Shown: positions 17,474-25,906, counted from the stretch's first letter. The stretch: DNA of 51,321 bases from Vibrio jasicida CAIM 1864 = LMG 25398 (GCF_000400365.1 NZ_BAOG01000062.1:1-51321); one strand, 5' to 3'. The notes: generated by a model not told the origin, from the letters alone. Numbers and translations: made by a program.

Positions 17474-18112
17474 CTACGGGCGGAGAATCACTGTGTATGG
17501 CTGACGAATAGTTGGGTCGGAGCGAATCAGCACGCCATCTTGAGTGCGAATACTGTTAAGCGTATCCAAATCACGACCAATACGGTCCGCAGGCAAGAAG
17601 CCTTGCGCTGTCGCCACTACGATACGGCTTTGCATTCCAACTACACGAGCGTTGACTAGGACGCCGCCCTCTTGACGCAACATCGTACCGGTCAGCACGT
17701 ATTGAATCTCTTGTGCTTGTGCAAGGTCTTGCCAATCACGGCTTAGAGCAAAGTCACCTTGCTGTGTAACTTGGATATTGCCCGTTGTTTTAAAATCCAC
17801 AACTTTGAAGCCACGGCGCTGGAACTGATGGATAAACCCTTCCGATACTGAATTGCCCAGCCAGTTAGTGGCATCCATGCTTTGCAGATCGACAAAAGAG
17901 GTAATCGCAATCGGTGTACGCGACGATACTGCAACATTCGAAACCATTAACTCTTCCGTCATGCTCTCAATGAAAAAGTCCATCGTATGACGAGGACTGT
18001 CCATCAGCATAAACTGACTGCCAGAATACGGTTCTTTACCATTGTAAATTGGTGAGTACGCGCACGATGTCAAAAGCGTCATCATCGATGCGGCGACAAG
18101 CCATCTTTTCAT
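17474..18112 (-). CDS. flgO: Flagellar outer-membrane protein FlgO
   Basis: Outer-membrane protein required for full motility in vibrios, encoded with FlgP. The 212-residue product has a lipoprotein-type signal (MTLLTSC, Cys17). The FlgO domain has PIAITSFVDLQSMDATNWLG and a later YVLTGTMLRQEGGVLVNARVVGM segment. GGAG precedes the ATG. It is transcribed away from flgT across a 172-bp gap holding facing sigma-54-type promoters. Confidence 0.9.
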   Translation of the reverse strand: MKRWLVAASMMTLLTSCAYSPIYNGKEPYSGSQFMLMDSPRHTMDFFIESMTEELMVSNVAVSSRTPIAITSFVDLQSMDATNWLGNSVSEGFIHQFQRRGFKVVDFKTTGNIQVTQQGDFALSRDWQDLAQAQEIQYVLTGTMLRQEGGVLVNARVVGMQSRIVVATAQGFLPADRIGRDLDTLNSIRTQDGVLIRSDPTIRQPYTVILRP

Positions 18113-18182
18113 GGTTTGATTCTCCAGATAATCTTAGGTGTTACTGCTCTTTCATCACTTCGTTTACGAAGAAGCGTGATCT

Positions 18183-18198
18183 TGGAACAGTCTTTGCT
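18183..18198 (+). promoter_or_regulatory. Sigma-54 promoter of flgT
   Basis: TGGAAC-AGTCT-TTGCT differs from the sigma-54 consensus only by A for C in the -24 block and has correct spacing. It predicts a start near 18210 and a leader of about 75 nt before flgT. Confidence 0.65.
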
Positions 18199-18253
18199 TT
18201 TCTTCTGTTTGTCTAACTAAGAAAAAGCCACCAAACTTCACTGAAATTGGTAA

Positions 18254-18269
18254 AGCAATATTTATACCC
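18254..18269 (-). promoter_or_regulatory. Candidate sigma-54 promoter of flgOP
   Basis: The minus strand reads GGGTAT-AAATA-TTGCT. The -12 block is perfect and GG/GC spacing is right, but the -24 block matches poorly beyond GG and A. No better element was seen before flgO, 142 bp downstream. It overlaps the leader of flgT on the other strand. Confidence 0.35.
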
Positions 18270-18284
18270 GAACGGTTACAAACA

Positions 18285-19418
18285 ATGAAAAAATTATTTT
18301 TTAGCCTAATATCAATCACTTTCATATTGATGACGCCATTTCGAGCGGCAGCATCTTGGTATGAAGTGACAGGCGTTGCCACGATCGTCTCTTCAGATGA
18401 AGCGGCAAGGCTGCACGCATTGGAAGACGCCCTCTTCAAAGCCGTCAACTTTTCGGGCGCAGACATTGGCAGCATCAGTAATTTGATGCCGCTATTAGAA
18501 GAAAGCCGCAAAGAGTACCAATTCACTAACCATGAAGTGCGTTACATCTTGGTGGAGTCAGAGCGTAAACGCAGCGGCAAGATGGAAATGCGCATCCGTG
18601 TGGACATTTATCCATCGGCAACGGGTTGCCACGTGGATCAATACAAGAAAACCGTTCTGGTGGGTAACATTGATGTCGCGTCACCCCAACAGGCGGTCAT
18701 GGGCCAGATCTACAATGTCGGCGACGATTTCAGCCATGTTGTGAATCGTCAATTGGATCAAACGTCACGCAGCTTTGTTTCTGTTGGCACCACCGATTAT
18801 TCGATCAGCGCAAATTACCCTGAACGAACCAAAATGATCGCGCAAGACAACGGCGCGCAATACATCATTGGTGGTGTAGTAACAGATTTAACCGCAACCA
18901 TTGATGCAAAATTATTGAAAGACGACGTAATCAATCGTCAGTTTGCACTGGAGATGAAAGTTTTTGACGGTAAAACTGGCCATGAGGTCTACCACAAAAA
19001 TTACCGTGAAGTGGCTCGCTGGCCATTTGCAAAAACCAGCCAAGTCGATACACGCAGTGCACGCTTCTGGGCATCCACCTACGGTGAAATGATGCTGCGC
19101 GTGAGCCGTAATATTATGTTGGATTTGGAATCGGAACTGTCTTGTAAAATTACCCTACCAGAAGTGGTCGCGGTATTTGGCAACACAGTCACCATGGATC
19201 TTGGCCGCATGCACGGCGTACAAGAGGGTGACCAGCTGCAATTGTGGCACACGGCGTCATTCATCGACCAAAACGGTTTGCCACGTAATAAGGTCTCTCA
19301 GAGCGAAATAACCCTAAGAGTAACTCGTGTCTACGAGCACGAAGCGGAACTGACGATCGAACAACCAAACCTTGCCTCAAGTGTTCAAATTGGCGACGTA
19401 ATGAACAAGATGCTTTAG
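18285..19418 (+). CDS. flgT: Flagellar H-ring protein FlgT
   Basis: Forms the vibrio-specific H ring around the L and P rings and helps place the MotX/MotY T ring for the sodium-driven polar motor. The 377-residue product equals the usual FlgT length. It has a signal peptide (about 1-23, ending FRAAA), a first domain opening SWYEVTGVATIVSSDEAARL, a middle domain with AQYIIGGVVTDL, and a C-terminal domain with GNTVTMDLGRMHGVQEGDQL. It is divergent from flgOP. Confidence 0.94.
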   Translation: MKKLFFSLISITFILMTPFRAAASWYEVTGVATIVSSDEAARLHALEDALFKAVNFSGADIGSISNLMPLLEESRKEYQFTNHEVRYILVESERKRSGKMEMRIRVDIYPSATGCHVDQYKKTVLVGNIDVASPQQAVMGQIYNVGDDFSHVVNRQLDQTSRSFVSVGTTDYSISANYPERTKMIAQDNGAQYIIGGVVTDLTATIDAKLLKDDVINRQFALEMKVFDGKTGHEVYHKNYREVARWPFAKTSQVDTRSARFWASTYGEMMLRVSRNIMLDLESELSCKITLPEVVAVFGNTVTMDLGRMHGVQEGDQLQLWHTASFIDQNGLPRNKVSQSEITLRVTRVYEHEAELTIEQPNLASSVQIGDVMNKML

Positions 19419-19486
19419 CAACGCGTATAAGGCTTTGCGATATGCTTACTTTTGAATATCATAGGTAACGCATCTTATTTGATTAC

Positions 19487-19563
19487 GCCCCCATGGCACA
19501 GCTGGATAGCGCAGTCCCCTCCTAAGGGACAGGTCGTAGGTTCGAATCCTACTGGGGGCGCCA
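19487..19563 (+). tRNA. tRNA-Arg (anticodon CCT)
   Basis: Acceptor GCCCCCA pairs with TGGGGGC. The anticodon arm is GTCCC-CTCCTAA-GGGAC with anticodon CCT, and the T arm is GTAGG-TTCGAAT-CCTAC. Discriminator G and an encoded CCA follow. The D stem has one A-C mismatch. It reads AGG codons and stands alone after flgT with its own terminator. Confidence 0.95.
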
Positions 19564-19569
19564 TTCATC

Positions 19570-19604
19570 GCCTTAGCTTATTGCATTCAAGCTAAGGCTT
19601 TTTT
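19570..19604 (+). terminator. Rho-independent terminator of tRNA-Arg
   Basis: GCCTTAGCTT and AAGCTAAGGC form a perfect 10-bp stem around a 9-base loop, followed by six T. Confidence 0.9.
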
Positions 19605-19663
19605 ATGCCCGCAGTATAGGCAAATCATTTCGAACGATGTCGACGACACCAGTGAAAAACCGC

Positions 19664-20170
19664 TTACTTAAGATCAATGCTGTTTAGGCGCCCCATGAAG
19701 GTTAAGATCTCAAGGTTATCTTTGTGTGCATCCAACAACGCTTTTTTCGTCTGCATATAGGCAGCAAGTTTTCCGTACTTGTTGATGGATCGAACCACCG
19801 TTTTGTACTTGTACTGCCCTTCCTCGTCGAACTCACGCCACTTGGCAATGTAACAAGTGTCTCGATTGTTCGGATCTTCCAACGTTGGGTTGGGTTTATG
19901 GACAATCTTAGGCTCAACGCTGTGTGGCAGCCTTGTCATCAGGTACGGGTCTTTCAATAGACGACGCCAAAACTTGCCCCACATTTCACGCCCGAGCTCG
20001 TTACGCAGTTTGATGGCCTTCTTAAGGCCTTTCTTTTCTCCAATGCGAACGAAACCCACGGAGCGGTGCAATACCGTATCTTCCGGTGTGTGGATGTGGA
20101 TCTTAAAGGCTGTTTTGCCTTTCGAAATAAAGCGGTGTCCAGTGTTTGTTATTAAATTGCTCTTAGACAT
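19664..20170 (-). CDS. Hypothetical protein with two AP2-like stretches
   Basis: Function not known. The 168-residue basic product starts MSKSNLITN. An open frame extends 14 codons upstream to a TTG, but neither start has a clear ribosome binding site, and the ATG is chosen. Two stretches (about residues 8-60 and 105-150) look like AP2-type DNA-binding folds: beta strands with aromatic and basic residues followed by a helix (GLKKAIKLRNELGREMWGKF; then YGKLAAYMQTKKALLDAHKD). AP2 modules occur in phage integrases and homing nucleases, but no catalytic domain is present. It stands alone between tRNA-Arg and ompA, facing the tRNA. The fold is judged by eye. Confidence 0.6.
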   Translation of the reverse strand: MSKSNLITNTGHRFISKGKTAFKIHIHTPEDTVLHRSVGFVRIGEKKGLKKAIKLRNELGREMWGKFWRRLLKDPYLMTRLPHSVEPKIVHKPNPTLEDPNNRDTCYIAKWREFDEEGQYKYKTVVRSINKYGKLAAYMQTKKALLDAHKDNLEILTFMGRLNSIDLK

Positions 20171-20306
20171 AGTGCTAACTAATAATTCTATTAATAGCCA
20201 AAGGGTAAGCAAAACTCATACATAATTAAAGTAATAAAATACAAAACTGTAAATAGCATAGACGTTGATTCTTTTGTAATACATCTAAGATGAGCGCAAT
20301 AGATAT

Positions 20307-20338
20307 AAAAAAGCCCCAAAGAGCGAACTCTTTGGGGC
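20307..20338 (-). terminator. Rho-independent terminator of ompA
   Basis: On the minus strand GCCCCAAAGAG and CTCTTTGGGGC form an 11-bp stem closed by a TTCG tetraloop, followed by six T. It lies 37 bp beyond the ompA stop. Confidence 0.93.
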
Positions 20339-20374
20339 ATTCAGCGTTTATGCTTCTAACGGTCAGATAGGAGC

Positions 20375-21331
20375 TTATTGCTGAACTTGGTATTCAAACT
20401 CAGGAACAACAACTTCTACGCGACGGTTTTGTTCACGACCTTCACGAGTCTCGTTTGAAGCGATTGGGTTGTTTTCACCTTCACCACGAGCGTGGATACG
20501 TGAAGCATCGATACCTTTTTCTACTAGCGCGTTTGCTACAGATTCAGCACGTTTCTCAGAAACTTTTTGGTTGTAAGCTGCTGGGCCTGAAGTGTCTGTG
20601 TAACCAATTACGTCAACGTTCGCTTGTGGGTACTCGTTTAGGAATGCTACTAGCTCGTCTAGTTTTGCAGCGCTCTCTGGTTTTAGAGTTGTGCTGTTTA
20701 GTGCAAAGCTACCTGTACCGATAGTTTGAGTTTCAAAAGTCTTAGTTACTACAACTGGAGCAACTTCTTCAACAACCACTTCTTCAACGATTGGCTCTTC
20801 TTCAACAACAACTTCGTCGTTACCGCCAAACTTGAATGCAACACCTAGCGTTGCAGAGTTACCCATTGCTTTCACAGAATCGTTGTTGATGTCTGTGATT
20901 GTTTGGTATTCCGCACGTGCTGTTACGTTTTCGCTTACGTTGAATTCAACACCAGCTGCACCTAGGTAAGAGTAATCGTCTTTACCATCGTTCATCATTA
21001 GGTAAGCGCCACCCACTTTACCGTAAAGTGCGATGTCTTCTGTGATTGGTAGGCTGAACTTAGGAGCAAGTGTAATTGCTTCTACGTGGCCACCGAAAGA
21101 AGTTTGGTCGAAGTCACCTAGGTTGTCGAAGCCTGCTTCTACTGAGAAGTAGTCATTCATTTCGTAACCAACAAAAGCACCTAGAGTAGAGCCATCTTTG
21201 TCACAAGCTTGACCAGCTACACAAGCGTCGTCCATCCAAGACTTACCCATCTTACCGCCCACGTATACTTCTGCGTGCGCTGCTGAAGCCATAAGTAAAG
21301 AAGCTGAAATTACCGCTGCTAGTTTTTTCAT
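20375..21331 (-). CDS. ompA: OmpA-family outer membrane protein
   Basis: Outer-membrane barrel with a peptidoglycan-binding tail. The 318 residues comprise a signal peptide (1-20, ending AHA), an 8-stranded-type barrel (about 21-175), an acidic Val/Glu linker (about 176-196), and a C-terminal OmpA domain (about 200-310). The C-terminal domain has DVIGYTDTSGPAAYNQ and the EGREQNRRVEVVV motif. AGAGGAAT precedes the ATG. It is monocistronic, with a long upstream region and its own terminator. The symbol reflects domain layout, not proven orthology. Confidence 0.9.
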   Translation of the reverse strand: MKKLAAVISASLLMASAAHAEVYVGGKMGKSWMDDACVAGQACDKDGSTLGAFVGYEMNDYFSVEAGFDNLGDFDQTSFGGHVEAITLAPKFSLPITEDIALYGKVGGAYLMMNDGKDDYSYLGAAGVEFNVSENVTARAEYQTITDINNDSVKAMGNSATLGVAFKFGGNDEVVVEEEPIVEEVVVEEVAPVVVTKTFETQTIGTGSFALNSTTLKPESAAKLDELVAFLNEYPQANVDVIGYTDTSGPAAYNQKVSEKRAESVANALVEKGIDASRIHARGEGENNPIASNETREGREQNRRVEVVVPEFEYQVQQ

Positions 21332-21629
21332 TATTGATTCCTCTAAAAGAAGTTCTCTTGTTCGTTAACGAAATGCGCCGCCTGACTGACGTTGTATTTC
21401 AATTCTTTTATTCAGTTCCTTTGAGTTTGATACCGAAATAACTTCCGCTCATTTGCATAAAAGTCACTTGGGTATGTCTCCTGCTCAATGATGCATAAGC
21501 GTGCCTCACTGACGGCGAGCACTATAACCCTAAGAAATCCCAAGACAAATCCCAAAACTGTCAATTTAGTGTCATCGAAAAGCATGATTTAGTGTGATCT
21601 GGCGCACCATAAAGTGAGCCACAGCAATA

Positions 21630-21645
21630 ACGCAAACGTTTGCGT
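21630..21645. promoter_or_regulatory. Perfect PurR/LacI-type operator palindrome
   Basis: ACGCAAACGTTTGCGT is a perfect 16-bp palindrome identical to the symmetric form of the PurR operator of enteric bacteria, with the central CG step typical of LacI-family sites. It lies 299 bp upstream of the ompA start. Which promoter it controls is unclear. Confidence 0.6.
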
Positions 21646-21886
21646 GAAATTTCAAAATAGTAGAGGTAAAGCAAATTAACTTCTCATAAATGAGACGATA
21701 TTTAAGGAACTTTGAGGATAGTGTTTTTATTTCAGAGAGATATTTCGCATGAAACTACTCAATTAGCATTCACAACAGCTATATTTGGATTAGTAAAACT
21801 TATCAATTTTTGAGCAATCTGATGAGAAAAAGTTCAGTAATTCAGGCGGTATTTCAGGAAATTTGCTGTTTCCCTGGTGCCAGATA

Positions 21887-21918
21887 CAAAAAAAGCCGCG
21901 GTATTTACCGCGGCTTTT
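21887..21918 (-). terminator. Rho-independent terminator of gltX
   Basis: On the minus strand GCCGCGGTA and TACCGCGGC form a near-perfect hairpin with a minimal loop, followed by a T7 run. The flanks also have T on the plus side, so it could work in both directions. Confidence 0.9.
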
Positions 21919-21937
21919 CGACTAATTATTCAAGCAA

Positions 21938-23365
21938 TTATGCGTTTGCTTCACGCTCAGCGATGAACTCAAGCGCCATCTTGATGCGAGCAACGCAGCG
22001 TTCTTTGCCAATCAGTTCCATTACTGCGTCTACAGAAGGAGACTGACCGCCACCTGTGACTGCAACGCGTAGTGGCATACCGATTTTGCCCATGCCGATT
22101 TCTAGCTCTTCACATACAGCTGCGATTACGCCATCTTTGATGTTCGCTGTTGTCCACTCAGTCAGTGCTTCTGCTTTCGCTAGAGCAAGCTCTAGAGGCT
22201 CTTTAGCCACGCCGCGTAGATGTTTCTTCGCTGCGCCCGCTTCAAATTCAGCGAAGTCTTCGTAGAAGTAACGGATTTGCTCAGCTAGCTCAACTAGCGT
22301 GTTGCAACGCTCACCCACTAGCTTGATCACTTCAGTGATAGCTGGGCCGTTTGTTACGTCTAGTTTTTGTTGATCTAGGTGCCATTGTAGGTGCTGTGCA
22401 ACGTACGCTGGATCTGAGTTTTTGATGTAGTGGTTGTTCAACCATTGCAGTTTGTCAGTGTTGAATGCAGACGCTGACTTAGATACTGCGTTTAGGCTAA
22501 ATAGGTTGATCATCTCTTCTTGAGTGAAGATCTCTTGATCACCATGAGACCAACCAAGACGCACTAGGTAGTTGTTTAGTGCTGCAGGTAGGTAACCCAT
22601 ATCACGGTATTGCATTACCGATACAGCGCCGTGACGCTTAGACAGTTTCGCACCGTCATCACCTAGGATCATTGCACAGTGTGCGAATGTTGGTACTGGC
22701 GCACCTAGCGCTTCGTAGATGTTGATCTGACGAGGCGTGTTGTTGATGTGGTCTTCACCGCGCACTACGTGAGTGATGCCCATATCCCAGTCGTCAACCA
22801 CTACACAGAAGTTGTACGTTGGCGAACCGTCAGTACGACGGATGATCAGATCATCCATTTGTGTGTTACTGATTTCGATACGGCCACGGATTTGGTCATC
22901 AAATACTACGCTGCCTTCTTTCGGGTTACGGAAACGGATAACACATGGATCGCCATCTTTTGCCGCTTCGTTTGCCGCTTTGATTTTTGGATGGTTAGCA
23001 TCGTAACGAGGCATTTCTTTGTTTGCTTCTTGCTCTGCGCGAACTTCATCTAGCAGTTCTTTAGATGCGTAACATTTGTATGCTTTGTCTTCTTCTAGAA
23101 GCTTATCAACCATCTCGTTGTAACGATCAAAACGTTGAGTTTGGAAGTAAGGACCTTCGTTCCACTCAAGACCTAGCCATTCCATGCCTTCTAGGATCGC
23201 ATCAACCGCTTCCTGAGAGTTACGCTCAAGGTCAGTATCTTCGATACGTAGAACGAATTCACCACCTTGGTTTTTAGCATATAGCCAAGAGTAAAGTGCA
23301 GTACGCGCACCACCAACGTGTAGGTAGCCAGTTGGGCTAGGAGCAAAACGAGTTTTAACCGTCAT
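21938..23365 (-). CDS. gltX: Glutamyl-tRNA synthetase
   Basis: Charges tRNA-Glu with glutamate, supplying protein synthesis and, through HemA in the same window, tetrapyrrole synthesis. The 475-residue class I synthetase has the HIGH-type motif in PSPTGYLHVGGARTALYSWL (near residues 9-28). The KMSKS-type motif is KLSKRHG (near 239), and a helical anticodon-binding region follows. AAGGA precedes the ATG. Length matches GltX of gammaproteobacteria. Confidence 0.97.
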   Translation of the reverse strand: MTVKTRFAPSPTGYLHVGGARTALYSWLYAKNQGGEFVLRIEDTDLERNSQEAVDAILEGMEWLGLEWNEGPYFQTQRFDRYNEMVDKLLEEDKAYKCYASKELLDEVRAEQEANKEMPRYDANHPKIKAANEAAKDGDPCVIRFRNPKEGSVVFDDQIRGRIEISNTQMDDLIIRRTDGSPTYNFCVVVDDWDMGITHVVRGEDHINNTPRQINIYEALGAPVPTFAHCAMILGDDGAKLSKRHGAVSVMQYRDMGYLPAALNNYLVRLGWSHGDQEIFTQEEMINLFSLNAVSKSASAFNTDKLQWLNNHYIKNSDPAYVAQHLQWHLDQQKLDVTNGPAITEVIKLVGERCNTLVELAEQIRYFYEDFAEFEAGAAKKHLRGVAKEPLELALAKAEALTEWTTANIKDGVIAAVCEELEIGMGKIGMPLRVAVTGGGQSPSVDAVMELIGKERCVARIKMALEFIAEREANA

Positions 23366-23496
23366 CAGAGTTCCTTAGGGGTAATGAGCAACGAGAGGGC
23401 TCTCGTTGTAATATCAAGGATAAAAGTGGCGACATTTTACCATCGTAGGTCGATTCTACAATCCTTCCGTGTGGTTTAACGCCAGAAATACAAATA

Positions 23497-23522
23497 GGGC
23501 AGCACCGATTAAGGTACTGCCC
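23497..23522 (-). terminator. Hairpin between csgI-like gene and gltX
   Basis: GGGCAGTACC and GGTGCTGCCC (minus-strand reading) form a 10-bp stem with one G-T pair and a 6-base loop. The T tract is weak, so termination efficiency is uncertain. It lies 69 bp beyond the DUF2057 gene. Confidence 0.5.
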
Positions 23523-23591
23523 TCTTATTTATAGCGACAAAACGCTTGGAACAACAGAAAAGCTATCGCAAAAGAAAGTTACGAATGCCGA

Positions 23592-24188
23592 TTATTTTAG
23601 ATTCTGCATCGCCCACTGCATGAATTCTTGTTGCTCTTGACGGCTTAGATCACTGAAGGACTCTTTCAATGTCTTAGTGACAGCCGGAGACGCCGCGATG
23701 CTTGCTTTCGTCGATTGCTTGTTCATTGCTTTGTTGTAATCAGCCACTTCACGTTCATAGTCGCGGAACCCTTGTAGGCCGCCTTTGCGAAGTTGAACCA
23801 TTGAAAACTCAACATCTTTACCGCTTGCGTCTTTCAGCGTCAGTTTCGGATCTATTTCAAATGCTTTGGCTTCTTCAATAGTGCGGAACTTATTGTATGT
23901 CAGCGTTAGCTCTGCATCTTTCGGTGCATCGAACTCAAGTAAAAGAGGCTGTGAATCAAACTTACGACGCTTACCATCTTCAAAAACAATTTGGCCCACG
24001 TTCACGGCCAGTTGGTTTGCACCGTCTTCTACTTTGATGCTGTTGTTGTCAGAGATCCACTCAGGGTAGACGAACTCACTGTTGAGAACGCGAGGAACCA
24101 ATTCCGCTTGCAGAGTCAGTTGAGCAGCAAATGCAGGCGCAGAAATAAGTGCGCAAAGTCCTAATAGTGTGGTTGTTTTTTTCATCAT
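23592..24188 (-). CDS. DUF2057 (YccT/CsgI) family periplasmic protein
   Basis: Exported protein of the DUF2057 family; the E. coli member YccT (CsgI) inhibits curli subunit polymerisation, but no curli genes are seen here. The 198-residue product has a signal peptide (about 1-21, ending AFA). Family-like features are VGQIVFEDGKRRKFDSQPLLLEF (near residues 64-86) and LTLTYNKFRTIEEAKAFE. Two ATGs abut at the start; 24185 is equally possible. It is probably monocistronic. Family assignment is from recalled sequence features. Confidence 0.75.
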   Translation of the reverse strand: MMKKTTTLLGLCALISAPAFAAQLTLQAELVPRVLNSEFVYPEWISDNNSIKVEDGANQLAVNVGQIVFEDGKRRKFDSQPLLLEFDAPKDAELTLTYNKFRTIEEAKAFEIDPKLTLKDASGKDVEFSMVQLRKGGLQGFRDYEREVADYNKAMNKQSTKASIAASPAVTKTLKESFSDLSRQEQQEFMQWAMQNLK

Positions 24189-24275
24189 GGTTTTCTCGTC
24201 TTATACCAATTTAGATAAGTCACTGAAATCAACAGGCCAGTAATTCCAATGACTTATGTGAATAAGTATCAATAC

Positions 24276-24298
24276 AAAAAGGGCGTTTCCGCCCTTTT
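24276..24298 (-). terminator. Rho-independent terminator of the chitoporin gene
   Basis: On the minus strand AAAGGGCG-GAAA-CGCCCTTTTT forms an 8-bp stem with a GNRA-type loop and T run, 14 bp beyond the stop. It can also terminate plus-strand transcription. Confidence 0.88.
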
Positions 24299-24311
24299 AG
24301 CTGCTTCTATA

Positions 24312-25433
24312 TTAGAAGTAGTATTCAACACCTACAGAGAACTCGTCGTAGTCAGCTGACTTCCAACGTGCTTTAGTGTCATCGTCTACTTGAGACGCAC
24401 CGTCACCGAAGTCTAGCGTACGAGCACGAGCGTAAAGTACTGCAGATGGGTCTACGAAGTACATGATCTGTGCTGATAGTACATCATCCGCTGTGTTATC
24501 GATTGTCTTACCGTCACGTTCTAGGTCGAAGTTTGCTGCGTAACCCAGTTTGTACTGCCAATCACCTGTTGTGTACATTAGACCTGCAGACATTGCATCT
24601 TGCTTCTCGCTTACACCGTTGCTTGCATCAGCTTCCATGTATTTGTATTGAGCGAAGAAAGAGATACCGTTGTCAAACCAACCTTGAACACCTAGTAGGT
24701 ACGTGTTGTTTTCCCAAGTTTGACTTTCACCTTCGATGTTACGGTTACCTTCGTAAGCAGCATCCAATTGTAGTGGACCTAACTTGTAGTGAGCCGCGAT
24801 GCCGCCCCAGTAATCGTCACCTTCACCTAGACCCGCTTTATCACCAGCACCCACTGCTGCGTCGATAGAGAACTTGTCAGCGTACATTGGAGAATCCCAA
24901 CGGATAGTGTTTGATTGACGGTCTTGGTACTTAGCACCACCGATTGCACCACCCCAGTCGTAAACATCACCTAGACCTGGGTTAGATGCTGGCCAGTCAA
25001 CCAACTCGTACATTGGAGTAAGAACGCGACCTAGACGAACTTGACCCCAAGAAGCGCTTTCAAAACCTACGAATGTGTCACGCTCACCAAGACCTGCGCC
25101 TTCACCACCAAAGCTTGGGTCTACGTAGCCACCTTCGATTTGCCAAATGAACGTTGGTTCAAAGTTAGCGAATTGCTTTTTACCACGGAAGCCGATACGT
25201 GATTCGTTGTTTAGCTGCATGCCGCCCAAGTCATCGTCAGTTGCTTTGCTACCAGAATCGTAATCGCGGTACGCGGCCTGCATCGCGATAATACCGTACA
25301 CTTCATATGAGAAAGAGTCTTTAGTTAGGTACTCTTTCGCTGCATCACTGTTTGCACCATCAGCAAAAGCTGAACCACTGAACATCATGCCTGTGATTGC
25401 AGTAGCAAGTAGGCTTTTCTTTAGGTAAGACAT
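24312..25433 (-). CDS. chiP: Chitoporin (chitooligosaccharide-specific porin)
   Basis: Outer-membrane channel for uptake of chitooligosaccharides. The 373-residue product has a signal peptide (1-24, ending SAFA) and a 16-strand-type porin barrel ending in VGVEYYF with the terminal Phe of porins. From memory it closely resembles the structurally characterised V. harveyi/campbellii chitoporin, including the mature N-terminal region DGANSDAAKEYLTKDSF and the pore segment around YELVDWPASNPGLGDVYDW. A mature N-terminal segment like this plugs neighbouring pores in that protein. The chitobiase gene lies about 5 kb away. Induction by chitin sugars through ChiS is likely but not shown here. Confidence 0.88.
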   Translation of the reverse strand: MSYLKKSLLATAITGMMFSGSAFADGANSDAAKEYLTKDSFSYEVYGIIAMQAAYRDYDSGSKATDDDLGGMQLNNESRIGFRGKKQFANFEPTFIWQIEGGYVDPSFGGEGAGLGERDTFVGFESASWGQVRLGRVLTPMYELVDWPASNPGLGDVYDWGGAIGGAKYQDRQSNTIRWDSPMYADKFSIDAAVGAGDKAGLGEGDDYWGGIAAHYKLGPLQLDAAYEGNRNIEGESQTWENNTYLLGVQGWFDNGISFFAQYKYMEADASNGVSEKQDAMSAGLMYTTGDWQYKLGYAANFDLERDGKTIDNTADDVLSAQIMYFVDPSAVLYARARTLDFGDGASQVDDDTKARWKSADYDEFSVGVEYYF

Positions 25434-25906
25434 TTTTAACCCCTATATTTTTAGTTTTTTCCATTTTCAAATTCGCTAACTAGGACATTGCAGGAACTTG
25501 AATCTGTGTTTGGACGGAGCAAATATGACAAACTTTTTTCGCAGTAAAAAACTTTCCCCACGGCAATCTGAGCAACTTCAAAATGAGAAGATCAAAAACA
25601 ATATAAACCAATTAATAACAACGACTTAAAATGACAAATAAAAATATAAAAACGTCAAAAGCATCCAGAGTCACTTGCTTTTTATATAAAAAGCTCGAAA
25701 TTCGTGAGCAACCTCACCTCACTTTTAGGCGTTTTAACGGAACTTTATATTCAGAGAGAAAAAACTTTGAGATAACTCGCAACAATATCAGTACATTGAC
25801 GGTGCAAGTAGGGGGATTTTGACGAAATTGTTTCACGTCGAAATGCTTGACCTTCACCTTGCAGGAAGGTTTATCCTCTGAACATTACTATTCTTGAGGA
25901 CAAATT
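25434..25906. other. Divergent region between chitoporin and copA
   Basis: 473 AT-rich bases containing the CueR promoter of copA and, near 25434, the chitoporin leader. A 34-codon frame (25525-25629) with GGAG five bases before its ATG, and a 63-codon frame just after it, are the only candidates for small genes; neither has recognisable features. Confidence 0.5.
25847..25877 (+). promoter_or_regulatory. CueR-type copper-responsive promoter of copA
   Basis: A -35 TTGACC (25847-25852) and -10 TATCCT (25872-25877) are separated by 19 bp. The overlong spacer is filled by the inverted repeat ACCTTC (25850-25855) and GAAGGT (25865-25870). This layout is the hallmark of MerR-family activators, and the half-sites match the CueR operator of E. 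coli copA. It lies 30 bp upstream of copA. No cueR gene is in the window. Confidence 0.9.

Larger units (their letters stand above)
21332..21937. other. Long region between ompA and gltX
   Basis: 606 bp without a credible gene. It holds the gltX terminator (21887-21918) and a perfect 16-bp PurR-type palindrome (21630-21645), and presumably the ompA promoter and a long leader. A short plus-strand frame near 21810 overlaps the terminator and is not believed. Confidence 0.6.

Noticed and set aside
21706..21736. Possible sigma-E promoter (GGAACTT ... TCAGA) suggesting a small RNA before ompA
   Set aside because: The -10 matches only 4 of 5 bases with a 19-bp spacer, at the edge of the allowed range, and no terminator follows on that strand at a suitable distance except the gltX hairpin.
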